From contig CAKSLQ010000007.1 of assembly GCA_934467415.1 (NCBI GenBank), positions 1 to 64,000 of the forward strand: DNA of 64,000 nt, given 5' to 3'. The notes under the pieces are model-generated. The model worked only from the letters and a program-made list of their open reading frames with translations. It had not been told where the DNA came from and made no database searches. The stretch is from an uncultured Eubacteriales bacterium. GTDB lineage: Bacteria; Bacillota; Clostridia; Oscillospirales; CAG-272. Of the stretch, positions 41,460 to 49,655 are shown one piece after another. Position 1 is the first letter of the stretch, and every line of letters starts with the position of its first letter. A program made the position numbers and the translations under genes.

Positions 41460-42569
41460 TCACCGAAACAACCAATACGCGGCGGCGGTCAGCACCGCGA
41501 GGAAGATCACATTCAGCAGCGTGAACAGCCCGAGATACTTCTTCCCCTCGCCGGGGCGCAGCAGCTTGAACTCGCTGTAGGTGATCAGACTGGCCAGCGA
41601 CGCGATCAGCGTGCCCGTGCCGCCGATGTTGACGCCGAGCAGCAGCTCGCGGTAGTTGTCCGTGAACCGCGAGAGCAGGATCGCCGACGGCACGTTGCTG
41701 ATGAACTGGCAGGAGAGCGTGGAGACGAGCAGCGTGCTCTTTGCCAGCCACCCGGCAAGCAGGTCGTGCAGCACTTCAATGCGCGAGGCGTTACCTGCGA
41801 AGATGAAGAACATCACAAAGGTGAGGAGCAGCGGGTAGTCCACGGCCAGCAGCGCGTCGCGGTCGGCGACGAGCAGCACGGCGGGGATCAGGATAAGCCC
41901 CAGCCAGAACGGCACCACGCGGAAGACGATCAGGATCGAGAACGCAAACAGCGCAAGGTAGAGCGCCGTGCGGCGCAGGTTCAGCCGCTCGGGAAAGCCG
42001 CCGTCGATCTCGAGCCGCGCGGCGGGCAGCAGCAGGCAGCAGACAGTCAGCATCGCCACGGCGAGGCAGAACGGCGGCAGCATGATGGCGGTGAACTCGC
42101 CGGTCGGGATCGAAAAATAGGAATAAAGATAGAGATTCTGCGGGTTGCCGAACGGGGTCAGCATGCCGCCGAGGTTGGCGGAGATGTTTTGCAGGATGAA
42201 GATGTACGCCATGTGCTTTTCCTGCTTGGCCGTCGTCAGCGCGAAGTAGCCGAGCGGCAGAAAGGTGATGAGCGCCATGTCGTTGGCGATCAGCATCGAG
42301 CCGATGAAGGTGATGTAGATGAGCGCCAGCGCGAGCGTGCGCAGATTGCCCGCCACGGCGACGATCTTGCGCGCAAGAATCGTGAAGAATTTGATGTTGC
42401 GCAGCGCCGCCACCACTGCCAGCGTCAGAAACAGGCAGGAGAGGGTGCGCAGGTCAAAATAGCCGAGGTATGCCGCGTCCGGCGGCACAAAGCAGGCGCT
42501 GATTGCCGCCGCCAGTATTGCCACGCACAGCACCGCGTGGCCTTTGCAGAACCGAAGTACAGTTGTCAT
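41460..42569 (-). CDS. SLC13/ArsB-type membrane transporter
   Basis: This 369-residue integral membrane protein has ten or more hydrophobic helices. Motifs such as GSMLIANDMALITFLPL, NLGGMLTPFGNPQNLYLYS and CQFISNVPSAILLSRFTDN are the two pseudo-symmetric hairpin regions of the ion transporter superfamily (ArsB, NhaD, CitM, SLC13). The substrate (arsenite, dicarboxylate, Na/H exchange) cannot be decided. No arsenic genes are adjacent. An AAGG ribosome site lies 6 bases before the start. Confidence 0.85.
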   Translation of the reverse strand: MTTVLRFCKGHAVLCVAILAAAISACFVPPDAAYLGYFDLRTLSCLFLTLAVVAALRNIKFFTILARKIVAVAGNLRTLALALIYITFIGSMLIANDMALITFLPLGYFALTTAKQEKHMAYIFILQNISANLGGMLTPFGNPQNLYLYSYFSIPTGEFTAIMLPPFCLAVAMLTVCCLLLPAARLEIDGGFPERLNLRRTALYLALFAFSILIVFRVVPFWLGLILIPAVLLVADRDALLAVDYPLLLTFVMFFIFAGNASRIEVLHDLLAGWLAKSTLLVSTLSCQFISNVPSAILLSRFTDNYRELLLGVNIGGTGTLIASLASLITYSEFKLLRPGEGKKYLGLFTLLNVIFLAVLTAAAYWLFR

Positions 42570-42644
42570 TGTAAACCTTACCGAATATCATAAAATCCAA
42601 AACAACACTATACCACGGAGGAGGACAAAAAGCAAGAAAAACCA

Positions 42645-42674
42645 TCAAAAAAGCGGCGACTGCGGTCGCCGCTT
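42645..42674 (-). terminator. Terminator of the XRE regulator gene
   Basis: Stem AAGCGGCGAC/GTCGCCGCTT with T residues on the minus strand, overlapping the stop codon. Confidence 0.8.
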
Positions 42675-43002
42675 ATTCTGTTTTCGCCGTGAGGACGACG
42701 ATCTGCCGGAGAATGCCGTCTATATGGAGCAGTTGTTCCTCCGAAAAGCCCGCCAGCGTACCGAGTACGCGCTCAAGTGCCGGGGCTGTGCCGTCGCCGC
42801 GCAGGATGCTGTCGGCACTGACGCCGAGCGCGCGGGTGAGGTGGTAAAGCGTCAGCGCGGACATGCCTTTTTTGCCGCTTTCGATCTCGTAGAGGAACTT
42901 GACGCTGATGTCCGCCATCTCGCTGAGCTGCTCGCGGGAGTATCCCGCCGTCTCGCGCAGCGCGCGAATCCGCGCCCCCGTTTCCCGCTCAAAGTCGTTC
43001 AT
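42673..43002 (-). CDS. XRE-family (Cro/C1) transcriptional regulator
   Basis: This 109-residue regulator has an N-terminal helix-turn-helix (about 10-64: IRALRETAGYSREQLSEMAD, KFLYEIESGKKGMSALTLYH) and a short helical tail. It is divergent from the LRR surface protein gene, with 136 bases between. An 8-bp inverted repeat in that spacer brackets the -35 box of the LRR promoter and is the obvious operator candidate. GGAGG precedes the ATG. Confidence 0.9.
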   Translation of the reverse strand: MNDFERETGARIRALRETAGYSREQLSEMADISVKFLYEIESGKKGMSALTLYHLTRALGVSADSILRGDGTAPALERVLGTLAGFSEEQLLHIDGILRQIVVLTAKTE

Positions 43003-43054
43003 GCCCTCACCTCCGTTACTATCATTTTACCACAATTGTTCCCAAAAAGAATGG

Positions 43055-43085
43055 TCTATAGTACTTGACAAACGAGAACTATAGA
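43055..43085. promoter_or_regulatory. Inverted repeat (candidate XRE operator)
   Basis: TCTATAGT (43055-43062) and ACTATAGA (43078-43085) are perfect complements around the TTGACA box of the LRR gene promoter. Binding there would block RNA polymerase. Confidence 0.55.
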
Positions 43086-43093
43086 GGTATAAT
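43065..43093 (+). promoter_or_regulatory. Consensus promoter of the LRR surface protein gene
   Basis: Exact TTGACA and TATAAT with a 17-base spacer. Confidence 0.88.
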
Positions 43094-43138
43094 TTGACTA
43101 CCGATAGCGGAAATTGACGGAAAAGAGGAGAATAAACA

Positions 43139-45124
43139 ATGAAAAAACGCTTTCGATTGGGACTTACATTGCTGCTGGTCTGCCTGACCTTTGCCGCGCT
43201 CACGCTGTGCGCCTCGGCAGAGACAAAGACGGGTACATGCGGTGATGACGTGACCTATACGCTGGACACCGACACCGGCGTGCTGACCATCTCCGGTGAG
43301 GGAGAGATGACGAGCCATCCGTGGACGGCCGATACGGATTCTATCCGCACGGTTGTGATCGAGGACGGTGTAACAAGCATCGCGGATTATGCATTTTCTT
43401 CCTGTGGCAGTCTTACAAGTGTTTCGATCCCGGACAGCATGGAAGTTATCGAAACATACGCTTTCAGTGCGTGCAAAAGCCTCACTGAAATTGTGATCCC
43501 CGATAGCGTGACCGACATAAGCTCATTTGCTTTTTATAATTGCGGCTTAGTCAAAATAACGATTCCTTTTGTCGGTGCGGCACGCGACGCACAAACAAAA
43601 AGAGAAAAAACGTTTGGTTATATTTTTGGAGACTCTTACCAAGAAGAGAGGGAAGCAGGCTTTAATAATATAAACTTTGTACCGCAATCGCTGAAACAAG
43701 TAATTGTGGCCGGTTCCTGTGAAATTCCAGACTATGCATTTCGGGGGTGCAAGTATATTGAGCGGGTTACAATTGCAGATGGTGTGTATAAAATCGGTGA
43801 TCATGCTTTTTGGAAATGTACCGCTCTGACTGAGGTTACTATTGCAGATAGCGTTAGCAAGATGAGTGGATATACGTTCTATGCGTGCTCGAACTTAACA
43901 GATGTGACACTTCCAAACAATAGAATTGGCAATTTAACAGGAACATTTAGAGAGTGCACCGCATTAAAACATGTTAATATTCCGGAAGGCGTAACAACCA
44001 TAGGAAGCCAGATATTTTTTGGATGCAGCAGCCTTGCCAGTGTGACTTTGCCAACGGGGATAATTTCAATTGAAGAACAGGCATTTTCATATTGTACTTC
44101 ACTTAAAAAAATCTTCATTCCAAACAGTGTAGAGACAATTGAGAAAAATGCGTTTGCAGGATGCAGCGGTATGACTGAGATTTCCATTCCTTTCGTGCCA
44201 ATTTGGAAAGATATTTTTGGTACTGCTTCGAATAATGTTGACATCATTGCCCCCCTTAAGAAAGTTTCTATTACAGGTAGTGCAGCATTGTCGAGCTATG
44301 CCTTTTATAATCTCCGCAAGCTGACAGATCTGTCGATATCGGCAAATGTCACGGATATTAACATAAACGCATTTTTGGGTTGCGCACGTTTGAAAAGTTT
44401 TCATGTTGATGCAAACAATCCGATATATATGTCTGTAGATGGCTTGCTGATTGATAAGCAAACAAATAGCTTGATTTATGCGGCAAGCACGCTCTCAGAC
44501 GCGTATATTCTCACAGCCGATGTAGCAAATATAGGAGAAAGCGCTTTTAAGGATTGTAAAACGTTGCGTAGCATTGTACTGTTGTCAAACGCGAAAAAAA
44601 TTGAAAAAGCTGCTTTTGGAAACTGTATTAGCCTGAGAACTGCAAAAATTCTCAATCCGAACTGTGAGATTTATGACGATCCAAATACGTTTCCAACCAC
44701 TGTTACCATCTACGGCTTTGCCGGTTCAACTGCCGAGGCCTATGCGAAAAAGTACAACCGCACCTTTGTTGCCCTTGAACCCACGACCCTGACGGCAAAG
44801 GTATCGGCGGCGACCTATGCAAATGGCACGGCAACGCTGCGTGTGACGGCGACACCGACGGTCACGAAAGGCATGGAAGTGGAGCGCTACGGCGTGTTCT
44901 TCGCACCTGCGAAATATGCGGATTCCTATGCGACAAATGGGCAGGTCGCTGCAAAGGATGGGACACTTGAAGATGGCAAGAGCTTTGCCGCCGATCTGAT
45001 CGGCATTCCGGAGAGCGCCTACGACGTGAAAATCTATGCATGGGCATTTGTGAAGCTCGTCGGCGTGAGCGACCTTGTGGTCTGCCCGCTCGACCCGGTT
45101 TCAATCCATGACATTGTGAAATAA
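43139..45124 (+). CDS. Secreted BspA-like leucine-rich repeat protein
   Basis: This 661-residue secreted protein has a signal peptide (about 1-27, ending CASAE). A short strand region (GDDVTYTLDTDTGVLTISGEG) is followed by about eight BspA-type LRR_5 repeats with the pattern IxDYAFxxCxxLTxVxIPDSVxxI (about 65-520). A beta-rich C-terminal domain follows (TAKVSAATYANGTATLRVTA onward). No LPxTG anchor is seen. BspA-like proteins mediate adhesion in gut and oral bacteria. The ends are GC-rich like the genome, but about 43550-44720 is markedly AT-rich, so the repeat region looks acquired or recombined. A 53-codon gene follows 10 bases later. Confidence 0.9.
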   Translation: MKKRFRLGLTLLLVCLTFAALTLCASAETKTGTCGDDVTYTLDTDTGVLTISGEGEMTSHPWTADTDSIRTVVIEDGVTSIADYAFSSCGSLTSVSIPDSMEVIETYAFSACKSLTEIVIPDSVTDISSFAFYNCGLVKITIPFVGAARDAQTKREKTFGYIFGDSYQEEREAGFNNINFVPQSLKQVIVAGSCEIPDYAFRGCKYIERVTIADGVYKIGDHAFWKCTALTEVTIADSVSKMSGYTFYACSNLTDVTLPNNRIGNLTGTFRECTALKHVNIPEGVTTIGSQIFFGCSSLASVTLPTGIISIEEQAFSYCTSLKKIFIPNSVETIEKNAFAGCSGMTEISIPFVPIWKDIFGTASNNVDIIAPLKKVSITGSAALSSYAFYNLRKLTDLSISANVTDININAFLGCARLKSFHVDANNPIYMSVDGLLIDKQTNSLIYAASTLSDAYILTADVANIGESAFKDCKTLRSIVLLSNAKKIEKAAFGNCISLRTAKILNPNCEIYDDPNTFPTTVTIYGFAGSTAEAYAKKYNRTFVALEPTTLTAKVSAATYANGTATLRVTATPTVTKGMEVERYGVFFAPAKYADSYATNGQVAAKDGTLEDGKSFAADLIGIPESAYDVKIYAWAFVKLVGVSDLVVCPLDPVSIHDIVK

Positions 45125-45134
45125 GGAGAAGACC

Positions 45135-45296
45135 ATGAAACAGCTCTATCAAAAACCCACGCTTACCGTTGTAAATATCGCGACGTCGGACATCCTGCTG
45201 GCAAGCGGCAACGAACAGACCGGCGGTGAGCTTGATGCCTCCAACAATTTTGACTATGTCGGCTCGACAAAGTGGAATACGGACATTTGGAGATAA
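45135..45296 (+). CDS. 53-residue peptide following the LRR gene
   Basis: A small gene starts at ATG 45135, six bases after a perfect AAGGAG, and ends at TAA 45294-45296 just before a terminator. It begins MKQLYQKPTLTVVNIATSDI. An LLASGNEQTGG stretch follows, then an acidic/aromatic tail ending WNTDIWR. The opening YxKPxLxV followed by an S/TSD[IV]xxxSG break resembles short clostridial peptides and the leader of some RiPP precursors, but no modification enzyme is nearby. It shares the LRR transcript. Function unknown. Confidence 0.7.
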   Translation: MKQLYQKPTLTVVNIATSDILLASGNEQTGGELDASNNFDYVGSTKWNTDIWR

Positions 45297-45300
45297 AACG

Positions 45301-45335
45301 AAGCAAAAGCACCAGAAATGGTGCTTTTGCTTTAT
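45301..45335 (+). terminator. Terminator of the LRR-peptide operon
   Basis: Stem AAGCAAAAGCACC/GGTGCTTTTGCTT, five bases after the peptide gene. Confidence 0.85.
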
Positions 45336-45406
45336 TCAAAAAATGTGCTAATATTATACAAAAGAACACATATTTTCATGTGTTCAAAAATAAAGGGGGC
45401 ATTTGC

Positions 45407-46072
45407 ATGAACAATGTTGAATTATTCGGCGGCGTTTCAAAGGATGATGTGGTACGCTTTCTTTTCAAAGGATACTATGGTAAGCATGTTTATCTTTTGG
45501 AAAAAGCGAAACGCAATCATGATGAAAAGATAATCAGAATAGCATGTTTGCGAACGGCTTGGAACGATGCATTCCGACATGTGTCGAAGAATGCCGAAAC
45601 ATTTAAGAATAAAAGCGAAAAAGAGAAAGAGGAGCGTATTCTCTCTGCGCTTGATTGCATTTTCGTAGATTTCCTCGAAACATACATGGATTTGGACTCC
45701 ACCAAACAAAAAATGGAAAAATTGTCAGAATGGAGGCCGGAAATTGAGAAAAAACTGTCAGAGATTAAGAAGGAAGTAAAATTCGGGCATATGCAGAAAC
45801 TTTTCAATATGGCTGAAAAGAACTATCTATGCATTTACCTATGCAGAAATGAACTTGGCCTTGAAAATGTTGTTAAGTCCTATAAGTTTGACACAGCAGA
45901 TTGCCCGATTGATGGCATGATTATTAAGAAAATTCCGTCAGCTGAAAAATCTGCATCTGTAACATGGAGTAAAATGAAGAAAGATCAATATGAAAAATTG
46001 CAAGAACGGATACAACAGCCGGGAAAAAGCAACTTGTACTTTGACTTTGAACACTGGATGGAGACAGAATAG
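45407..46072 (+). CDS. Low-GC orphan protein, likely horizontally acquired
   Basis: I do not recognise a named family for this 221-residue soluble protein. The N-terminal half is helical and charged (FKGYYGKHVYLLEKAKRNHD; KNKSEKEKEERILSALD). The C-terminal half has FGHMQKLFNMAEKNY, DTADCPIDGMIIKKI, TWSKMKKDQYEKLQERI and FEHWMETE. These spaced elements (Q-K-x-x-N-M, C-P-I-D-x-x-I, W-S-K, Y...Q, W) recall uncharacterised accessory proteins found on mobile DNA. Base composition is far more AT-rich than the flanking genes and the codon use is different. AGGGGG precedes the ATG at 45407. No mobility gene is adjacent. Confidence 0.8.
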   Translation: MNNVELFGGVSKDDVVRFLFKGYYGKHVYLLEKAKRNHDEKIIRIACLRTAWNDAFRHVSKNAETFKNKSEKEKEERILSALDCIFVDFLETYMDLDSTKQKMEKLSEWRPEIEKKLSEIKKEVKFGHMQKLFNMAEKNYLCIYLCRNELGLENVVKSYKFDTADCPIDGMIIKKIPSAEKSASVTWSKMKKDQYEKLQERIQQPGKSNLYFDFEHWMETE

Positions 46073-46104
46073 AAAAAGGAAGCGCATTTGCGCTTCCTTT
46101 TTTC
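46073..46104. terminator. Bidirectional terminator between the orphan gene and mgtE
   Basis: Stem AAAAGGAAGCGCA/TGCGCTTCCTTTT with T runs on both strands. Confidence 0.85.
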
Positions 46105-47465
46105 TACAACCCCAGCAGTGCCGTTGCGATTGCGAAGTAGACGAGCAGGGCGATGGCATCGACGATGGTGGTGATCATGGGGCTGGCGGCGACGGCGGGG
46201 TCGAGGCCGACCTTGTGGACGAGGAGCGGCAGCGTCGCGCCGATGAATTTGGCGGCGAGGACGGTGCAGAGCAGGGTGAGCGAGACGACGAGCGCCACGG
46301 TGAGCGTGACGCCGCCGGAGAGCAGGTTGTCCACGGTCATCAGCTTGACAAAGGCGACGGCGGCGAGCGTGACGCCGCAGAGCAGGGCGGTGGTCAGCTC
46401 CTTGCGCAGAATGCGCAGGATGTCGCCGAAGCGCACATCGCCGAGTGAGAGCGCGCGGATGATGGTGACCGAGCTCTGCGAGCCGCTGTTGCCGCCGGTG
46501 TCCATCAGCATCGGGATGAACATGGTGAGCACCACCTGCTTGGCCAGCGCGTTTTCAAACCCGGAGATGATCATGCCGGTGAAGGTTGCCGACACCATGA
46601 GTAAGAGCAGCCACGGAATGCGCGCGCGGAAGAGCCGCAGCGCCGGGGTCTTGAGATAGGGCGTTTCGCTCGGCGACATACCCGCCATCTTGGCGAAGTC
46701 TTCCTCGGTCTCCTCGCTGATGACATCCAGCGCGTCGTCCACGGTGACGATGCCGACGAGGCGATCCTCGCTGTCCACGACGGGCAGGGCAAGAAAGTCG
46801 TATTTCGTCAGCGTCTTGGCGACCTCCTCGCGGTCGTCCGACGTCTTTGCCGAGATGACGTGCTCGTCCATCAGGTCGCCGATCCTTTTGTCGGTCTGCG
46901 AGGTCAGCAGCACCAGCGCCGTGATAAGCCCGAGCAGGTGCCGCGTTTCGTCGGTGACATAGCAGGTGTAGACCGTCTCCTTGTCGGGCGCGACGCGGCG
47001 GATGTGGTCGAGCGCATCGCCGACGGTCATCTCGCGTTTCAGCTCCACAAACTCGGTGGTCATGATGCTGCCCGCGCTGTCGTCCTTGAATTTGAGCAGC
47101 TTGTTGATCTCGCTGCGGTCCTCGGGCGCGGTGTTCTTCAGAATGCGCTTGACCACGGTGGCGGGCATTTCCTCAATGAGGTCGGCGGCGTCGTCATAGA
47201 ACAGCTCGGACATCGTCTCGGCGATTTCCTTGTCCGACAGCTCGGCGATCAGCTTCGCCTGCGTGTCGCTGTCCATCTCGACGAAGACATCGGCCGCCAG
47301 CGTCTTCGGCAGCAGCCGATAGAGCTTGGCCAGCGGCAGCTCGGCGTCTTCACTGAGCAGCTCCGCAATGTCGATGGGGTTCTGATCTGCAAAATAGGCC
47401 TTGATCGCGGGGACGTCGCGCCGTCCGATCATGTCCAGCAATTCTTCAATCTTCAGTTCGGTCAT
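46104..47465 (-). CDS. mgtE: Magnesium transporter MgtE
   Basis: MgtE is a magnesium-gated Mg2+ channel. The 453 residues show the N-terminal superhelical domain (about 1-130, AELSDKEIAETMSELFYDDAADLIEEMPA), a CBS pair (about 135-255, GSIMTTEFVELKREMTVGDA; DYKFLALPVVDSEDRLVG region) and five transmembrane helices. The pore stretch FIPMLMDTGGNSGSQSS is characteristic. No M-box riboswitch is visible upstream; it sits 68 bases after the alaX gene and may be cotranscribed with it. GGGAGG precedes the ATG. Confidence 0.95.
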   Translation of the reverse strand: MTELKIEELLDMIGRRDVPAIKAYFADQNPIDIAELLSEDAELPLAKLYRLLPKTLAADVFVEMDSDTQAKLIAELSDKEIAETMSELFYDDAADLIEEMPATVVKRILKNTAPEDRSEINKLLKFKDDSAGSIMTTEFVELKREMTVGDALDHIRRVAPDKETVYTCYVTDETRHLLGLITALVLLTSQTDKRIGDLMDEHVISAKTSDDREEVAKTLTKYDFLALPVVDSEDRLVGIVTVDDALDVISEETEEDFAKMAGMSPSETPYLKTPALRLFRARIPWLLLLMVSATFTGMIISGFENALAKQVVLTMFIPMLMDTGGNSGSQSSVTIIRALSLGDVRFGDILRILRKELTTALLCGVTLAAVAFVKLMTVDNLLSGGVTLTVALVVSLTLLCTVLAAKFIGATLPLLVHKVGLDPAVAASPMITTIVDAIALLVYFAIATALLGL

Positions 47466-47533
47466 GGGTGCCTCCCGTCTGCCGCCGGGACGGTGCGGCG
47501 CGGCTGTGCGGCCGCCTGTTTTCCCGGGGCGTG

Positions 47534-48685
47534 TTATTCTTTTTTGAAGTAGGCTTCAATCGCGCGCTGCGCCGCCGCGACGCTGCCGCAGATCATCTGC
47601 GCATTGCCGCCGCCGCGCCCGTCAAGCGCGCGGTTCATCTGTTTTGCATAGTCCCTCATGTCGACCGTCTCCGACGCTGCAGCATAGTTGTAGCCCGCGC
47701 CGTCGCTGCCGGCAAACACGGCGAAAACACCGCCGCACTTCTTTGCGCCGGCGGCTGCCAGCGTGCGCATGGCGCCGGTATCGAGCAGCGGCTCAAACAC
47801 GCAGAGGTCGCCCGCGGTCTCGCCGAGCGAAGCCGCGATGCGTTCGCCGAGCGCGCGGCGGAGCGCCGCCGCGTCGCGCTTTGCGGTCTCGAGGGACCCG
47901 CATAATCGTTCGACCGCCGCGGGGATCTCGCTCTGCTTTGCGGAGAGGGCGGCGGAGATGCGGCGCGCCGCCGCAAACTTCGCCTGATAATCGCGCAGGG
48001 CGCGCAGACCGCAGAGCACACGGATGCGCACGCCGCCTTTATAATGGATGGAATCCAGCAGCTTGATGATCCCGATCTCACCGGTGCGCGCAACGTGCGG
48101 TGCACAGCAGGCGCAGAGGTCATAGCCGGGGATCTCGACGAGGCGCAGCCCCGCGGCGATCTCCAGCTTGCTGCGGTAGTCGAGCGCCGCCGCCTCGGCG
48201 GGGGCGGGGAAGAAGGCGCGTATGGCAAGGTTCTCGCAGACGGCGCGGTTGGCCGCAAGCTCCACCGTGCGCTGCGCGTCCTCGTCGAGCACGCCGTCAT
48301 AGTCCACGGTCATCTCCTCGTCGCCGAGGTGGAAGCCGACATTATTATAGCCGTACAGGCTGTGAATCAGTCCCGAAACGATATGCTCGCCGCTGTGGCA
48401 CTGCATCCGCTCATAGCGCAGGTCAAAGTCAATTTTGCAGGGCAGCACTTCGCCCACGGGAACCGCCGTGCGCGTTAGATGCAGCACCTCGCCGCCGCGC
48501 TCGACCGTGTCGGTGACTTCGGTATCGCCGATCTGTCCGCGGTCGCCGCCCTGCCCGCCGCCCTCGGGGAAGAACGCCGTGCGGTCGAGGACAACGGCAA
48601 AGCCGCCGCCGTCCGCGGTGCAGGACAGCACACGCGCCGTGAAGGCGGCGGCATAGGCGTTCTCGTTGTATAGTCTCTCGGTCAT
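47534..48685 (-). CDS. Alanyl-tRNA editing protein AlaX with DHHA1 domain
   Basis: This 383-residue AlaX-II/long-type protein hydrolyses Ser- or Gly-mischarged tRNA-Ala. An N-terminal AlaRS second-additional-domain part (about 1-90: FFPEGGGQGGDRGQIG) precedes the editing core. Its zinc ligands are QCHSGEHIVSGL (HxxxH) and CACCAPHVARTGEIG. The C-terminal DHHA1 domain ends with DGRGGGNAQMICGS. AAGGA lies upstream of the ATG at 48685. It is followed by mgtE on the same strand. Confidence 0.92.
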   Translation of the reverse strand: MTERLYNENAYAAAFTARVLSCTADGGGFAVVLDRTAFFPEGGGQGGDRGQIGDTEVTDTVERGGEVLHLTRTAVPVGEVLPCKIDFDLRYERMQCHSGEHIVSGLIHSLYGYNNVGFHLGDEEMTVDYDGVLDEDAQRTVELAANRAVCENLAIRAFFPAPAEAAALDYRSKLEIAAGLRLVEIPGYDLCACCAPHVARTGEIGIIKLLDSIHYKGGVRIRVLCGLRALRDYQAKFAAARRISAALSAKQSEIPAAVERLCGSLETAKRDAAALRRALGERIAASLGETAGDLCVFEPLLDTGAMRTLAAAGAKKCGGVFAVFAGSDGAGYNYAAASETVDMRDYAKQMNRALDGRGGGNAQMICGSVAAAQRAIEAYFKKE

Positions 48686-48844
48686 GGCAGATATCCTTTC
48701 GGGCGCATTTCTTTATCTATATGATTTTAACACAGTTTCGTCCCGTTTTCAACCCACAGTTTCACGCGGGATGGCGGAATCTCTCCGTGCGTCCGGAAAA
48801 CATGCAATATATAGCAATCGTGCAAACCCATTTTTCAAAATCTA

Positions 48845-48873
48845 TTGACATCGCTCCGTCATTCGTATATAAT
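48845..48873 (+). promoter_or_regulatory. Consensus promoter of the capsule regulation cassette
   Basis: Exact TTGACA and TATAAT spaced 17 bases apart, about 40 bases before the Wzz-like gene. Confidence 0.85.
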
Positions 48874-48914
48874 AACTTAGTACTATGTTTGCAGAAAGGT
48901 GCGACAACGCTTTT

Positions 48915-49655
48915 ATGAATCAAGAGCTTGATAAACAGATTATTCTTGCGGCGGTTCGTCGGCATTTGCCCGCAATTCTGATTTCCACGGTCGTCGGTAT
49001 GCTGCTTGCATTCGCGATCTCGAATTTCATGCTGGACAAGCAATATGAGTCCACGGCGCAAGTCTATATCAGCAATGTCAACGAGGCAACCATTCAGAAG
49101 GTGACCACATCCGATCTTACGGCGGCCAAGTCGATGGCCAATACATACCGCGTGATCATGACCAGCACAAGGGCGGGGCAGATGCTCCGCGCAGAGCTGG
49201 CAAACGACCCGGATTTTGACCTCGCCTATCTGGATGCCTACAAGCTGACCACGTCGATCGTCAACGATACCGAGATCATCAAGATTTCGGTGAAATGCGG
49301 CGATCCGAAGATGGCGGCGCTGATCTGCAACAAGATGGTGGACGTTTCCACCATCCTCATCAGCGACATTTTCGAGGGCGGCCGATGCAATTCGCTCGGC
49401 GCGGCCAACCCGGAGTATAACCCCTGCTTCCCGAATGTGCGCAACATGATGCTGATCGGCGCGCTGATCGGTATGGCGATGGCGGCGGGCGTGATTCTCA
49501 TCGTTTACCTGGTGGACAATCGCGTCAAGGACGAGGCAGATTTCGTCTCGAAGATCGGTATCCCGGTCCTCGGCGAAGTCCCCAGTATTCATGAGCTTGA
49601 CGGAGGAAAGGAGGGCTACGGTTACTATGCCGATTATCAGAAACAAAACGATTGA
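48915..49655 (+). CDS. Wzz/YveK-like capsular polysaccharide chain-length protein
   Basis: This 246-residue membrane protein is the transmembrane adaptor of a Gram-positive BY-kinase system. It has an N-terminal membrane helix (about 18-40: AILISTVVGMLLAFAISNF), an extracellular Wzz domain with DKQYESTAQVYI, and a second helix near the C-terminus (NMMLIGALIGMAMAAGVILI). The short cytosolic tail VLGEVPS activates the kinase. The ATG at 48915 gives a normal N-terminus, but no good ribosome site is at the proper spacing (AAAGG is 13 or more bases away); an upstream ATG at 48885 is a less likely alternative. It overlaps the kinase gene by 29 bases. Confidence 0.87.
   Translation: MNQELDKQIILAAVRRHLPAILISTVVGMLLAFAISNFMLDKQYESTAQVYISNVNEATIQKVTTSDLTAAKSMANTYRVIMTSTRAGQMLRAELANDPDFDLAYLDAYKLTTSIVNDTEIIKISVKCGDPKMAALICNKMVDVSTILISDIFEGGRCNSLGAANPEYNPCFPNVRNMMLIGALIGMAMAAGVILIVYLVDNRVKDEADFVSKIGIPVLGEVPSIHELDGGKEGYGYYADYQKQND

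Noticed and set aside
43003..46104. Prophage or integrative element
   Set aside because: The region is AT-richer, but no integrase, transposase, att-like repeats or phage structural genes were found.
47466..48720. M-box magnesium riboswitch for mgtE
   Set aside because: The gap upstream of mgtE is only 68 bases and no M-box features were seen there or before alaX.
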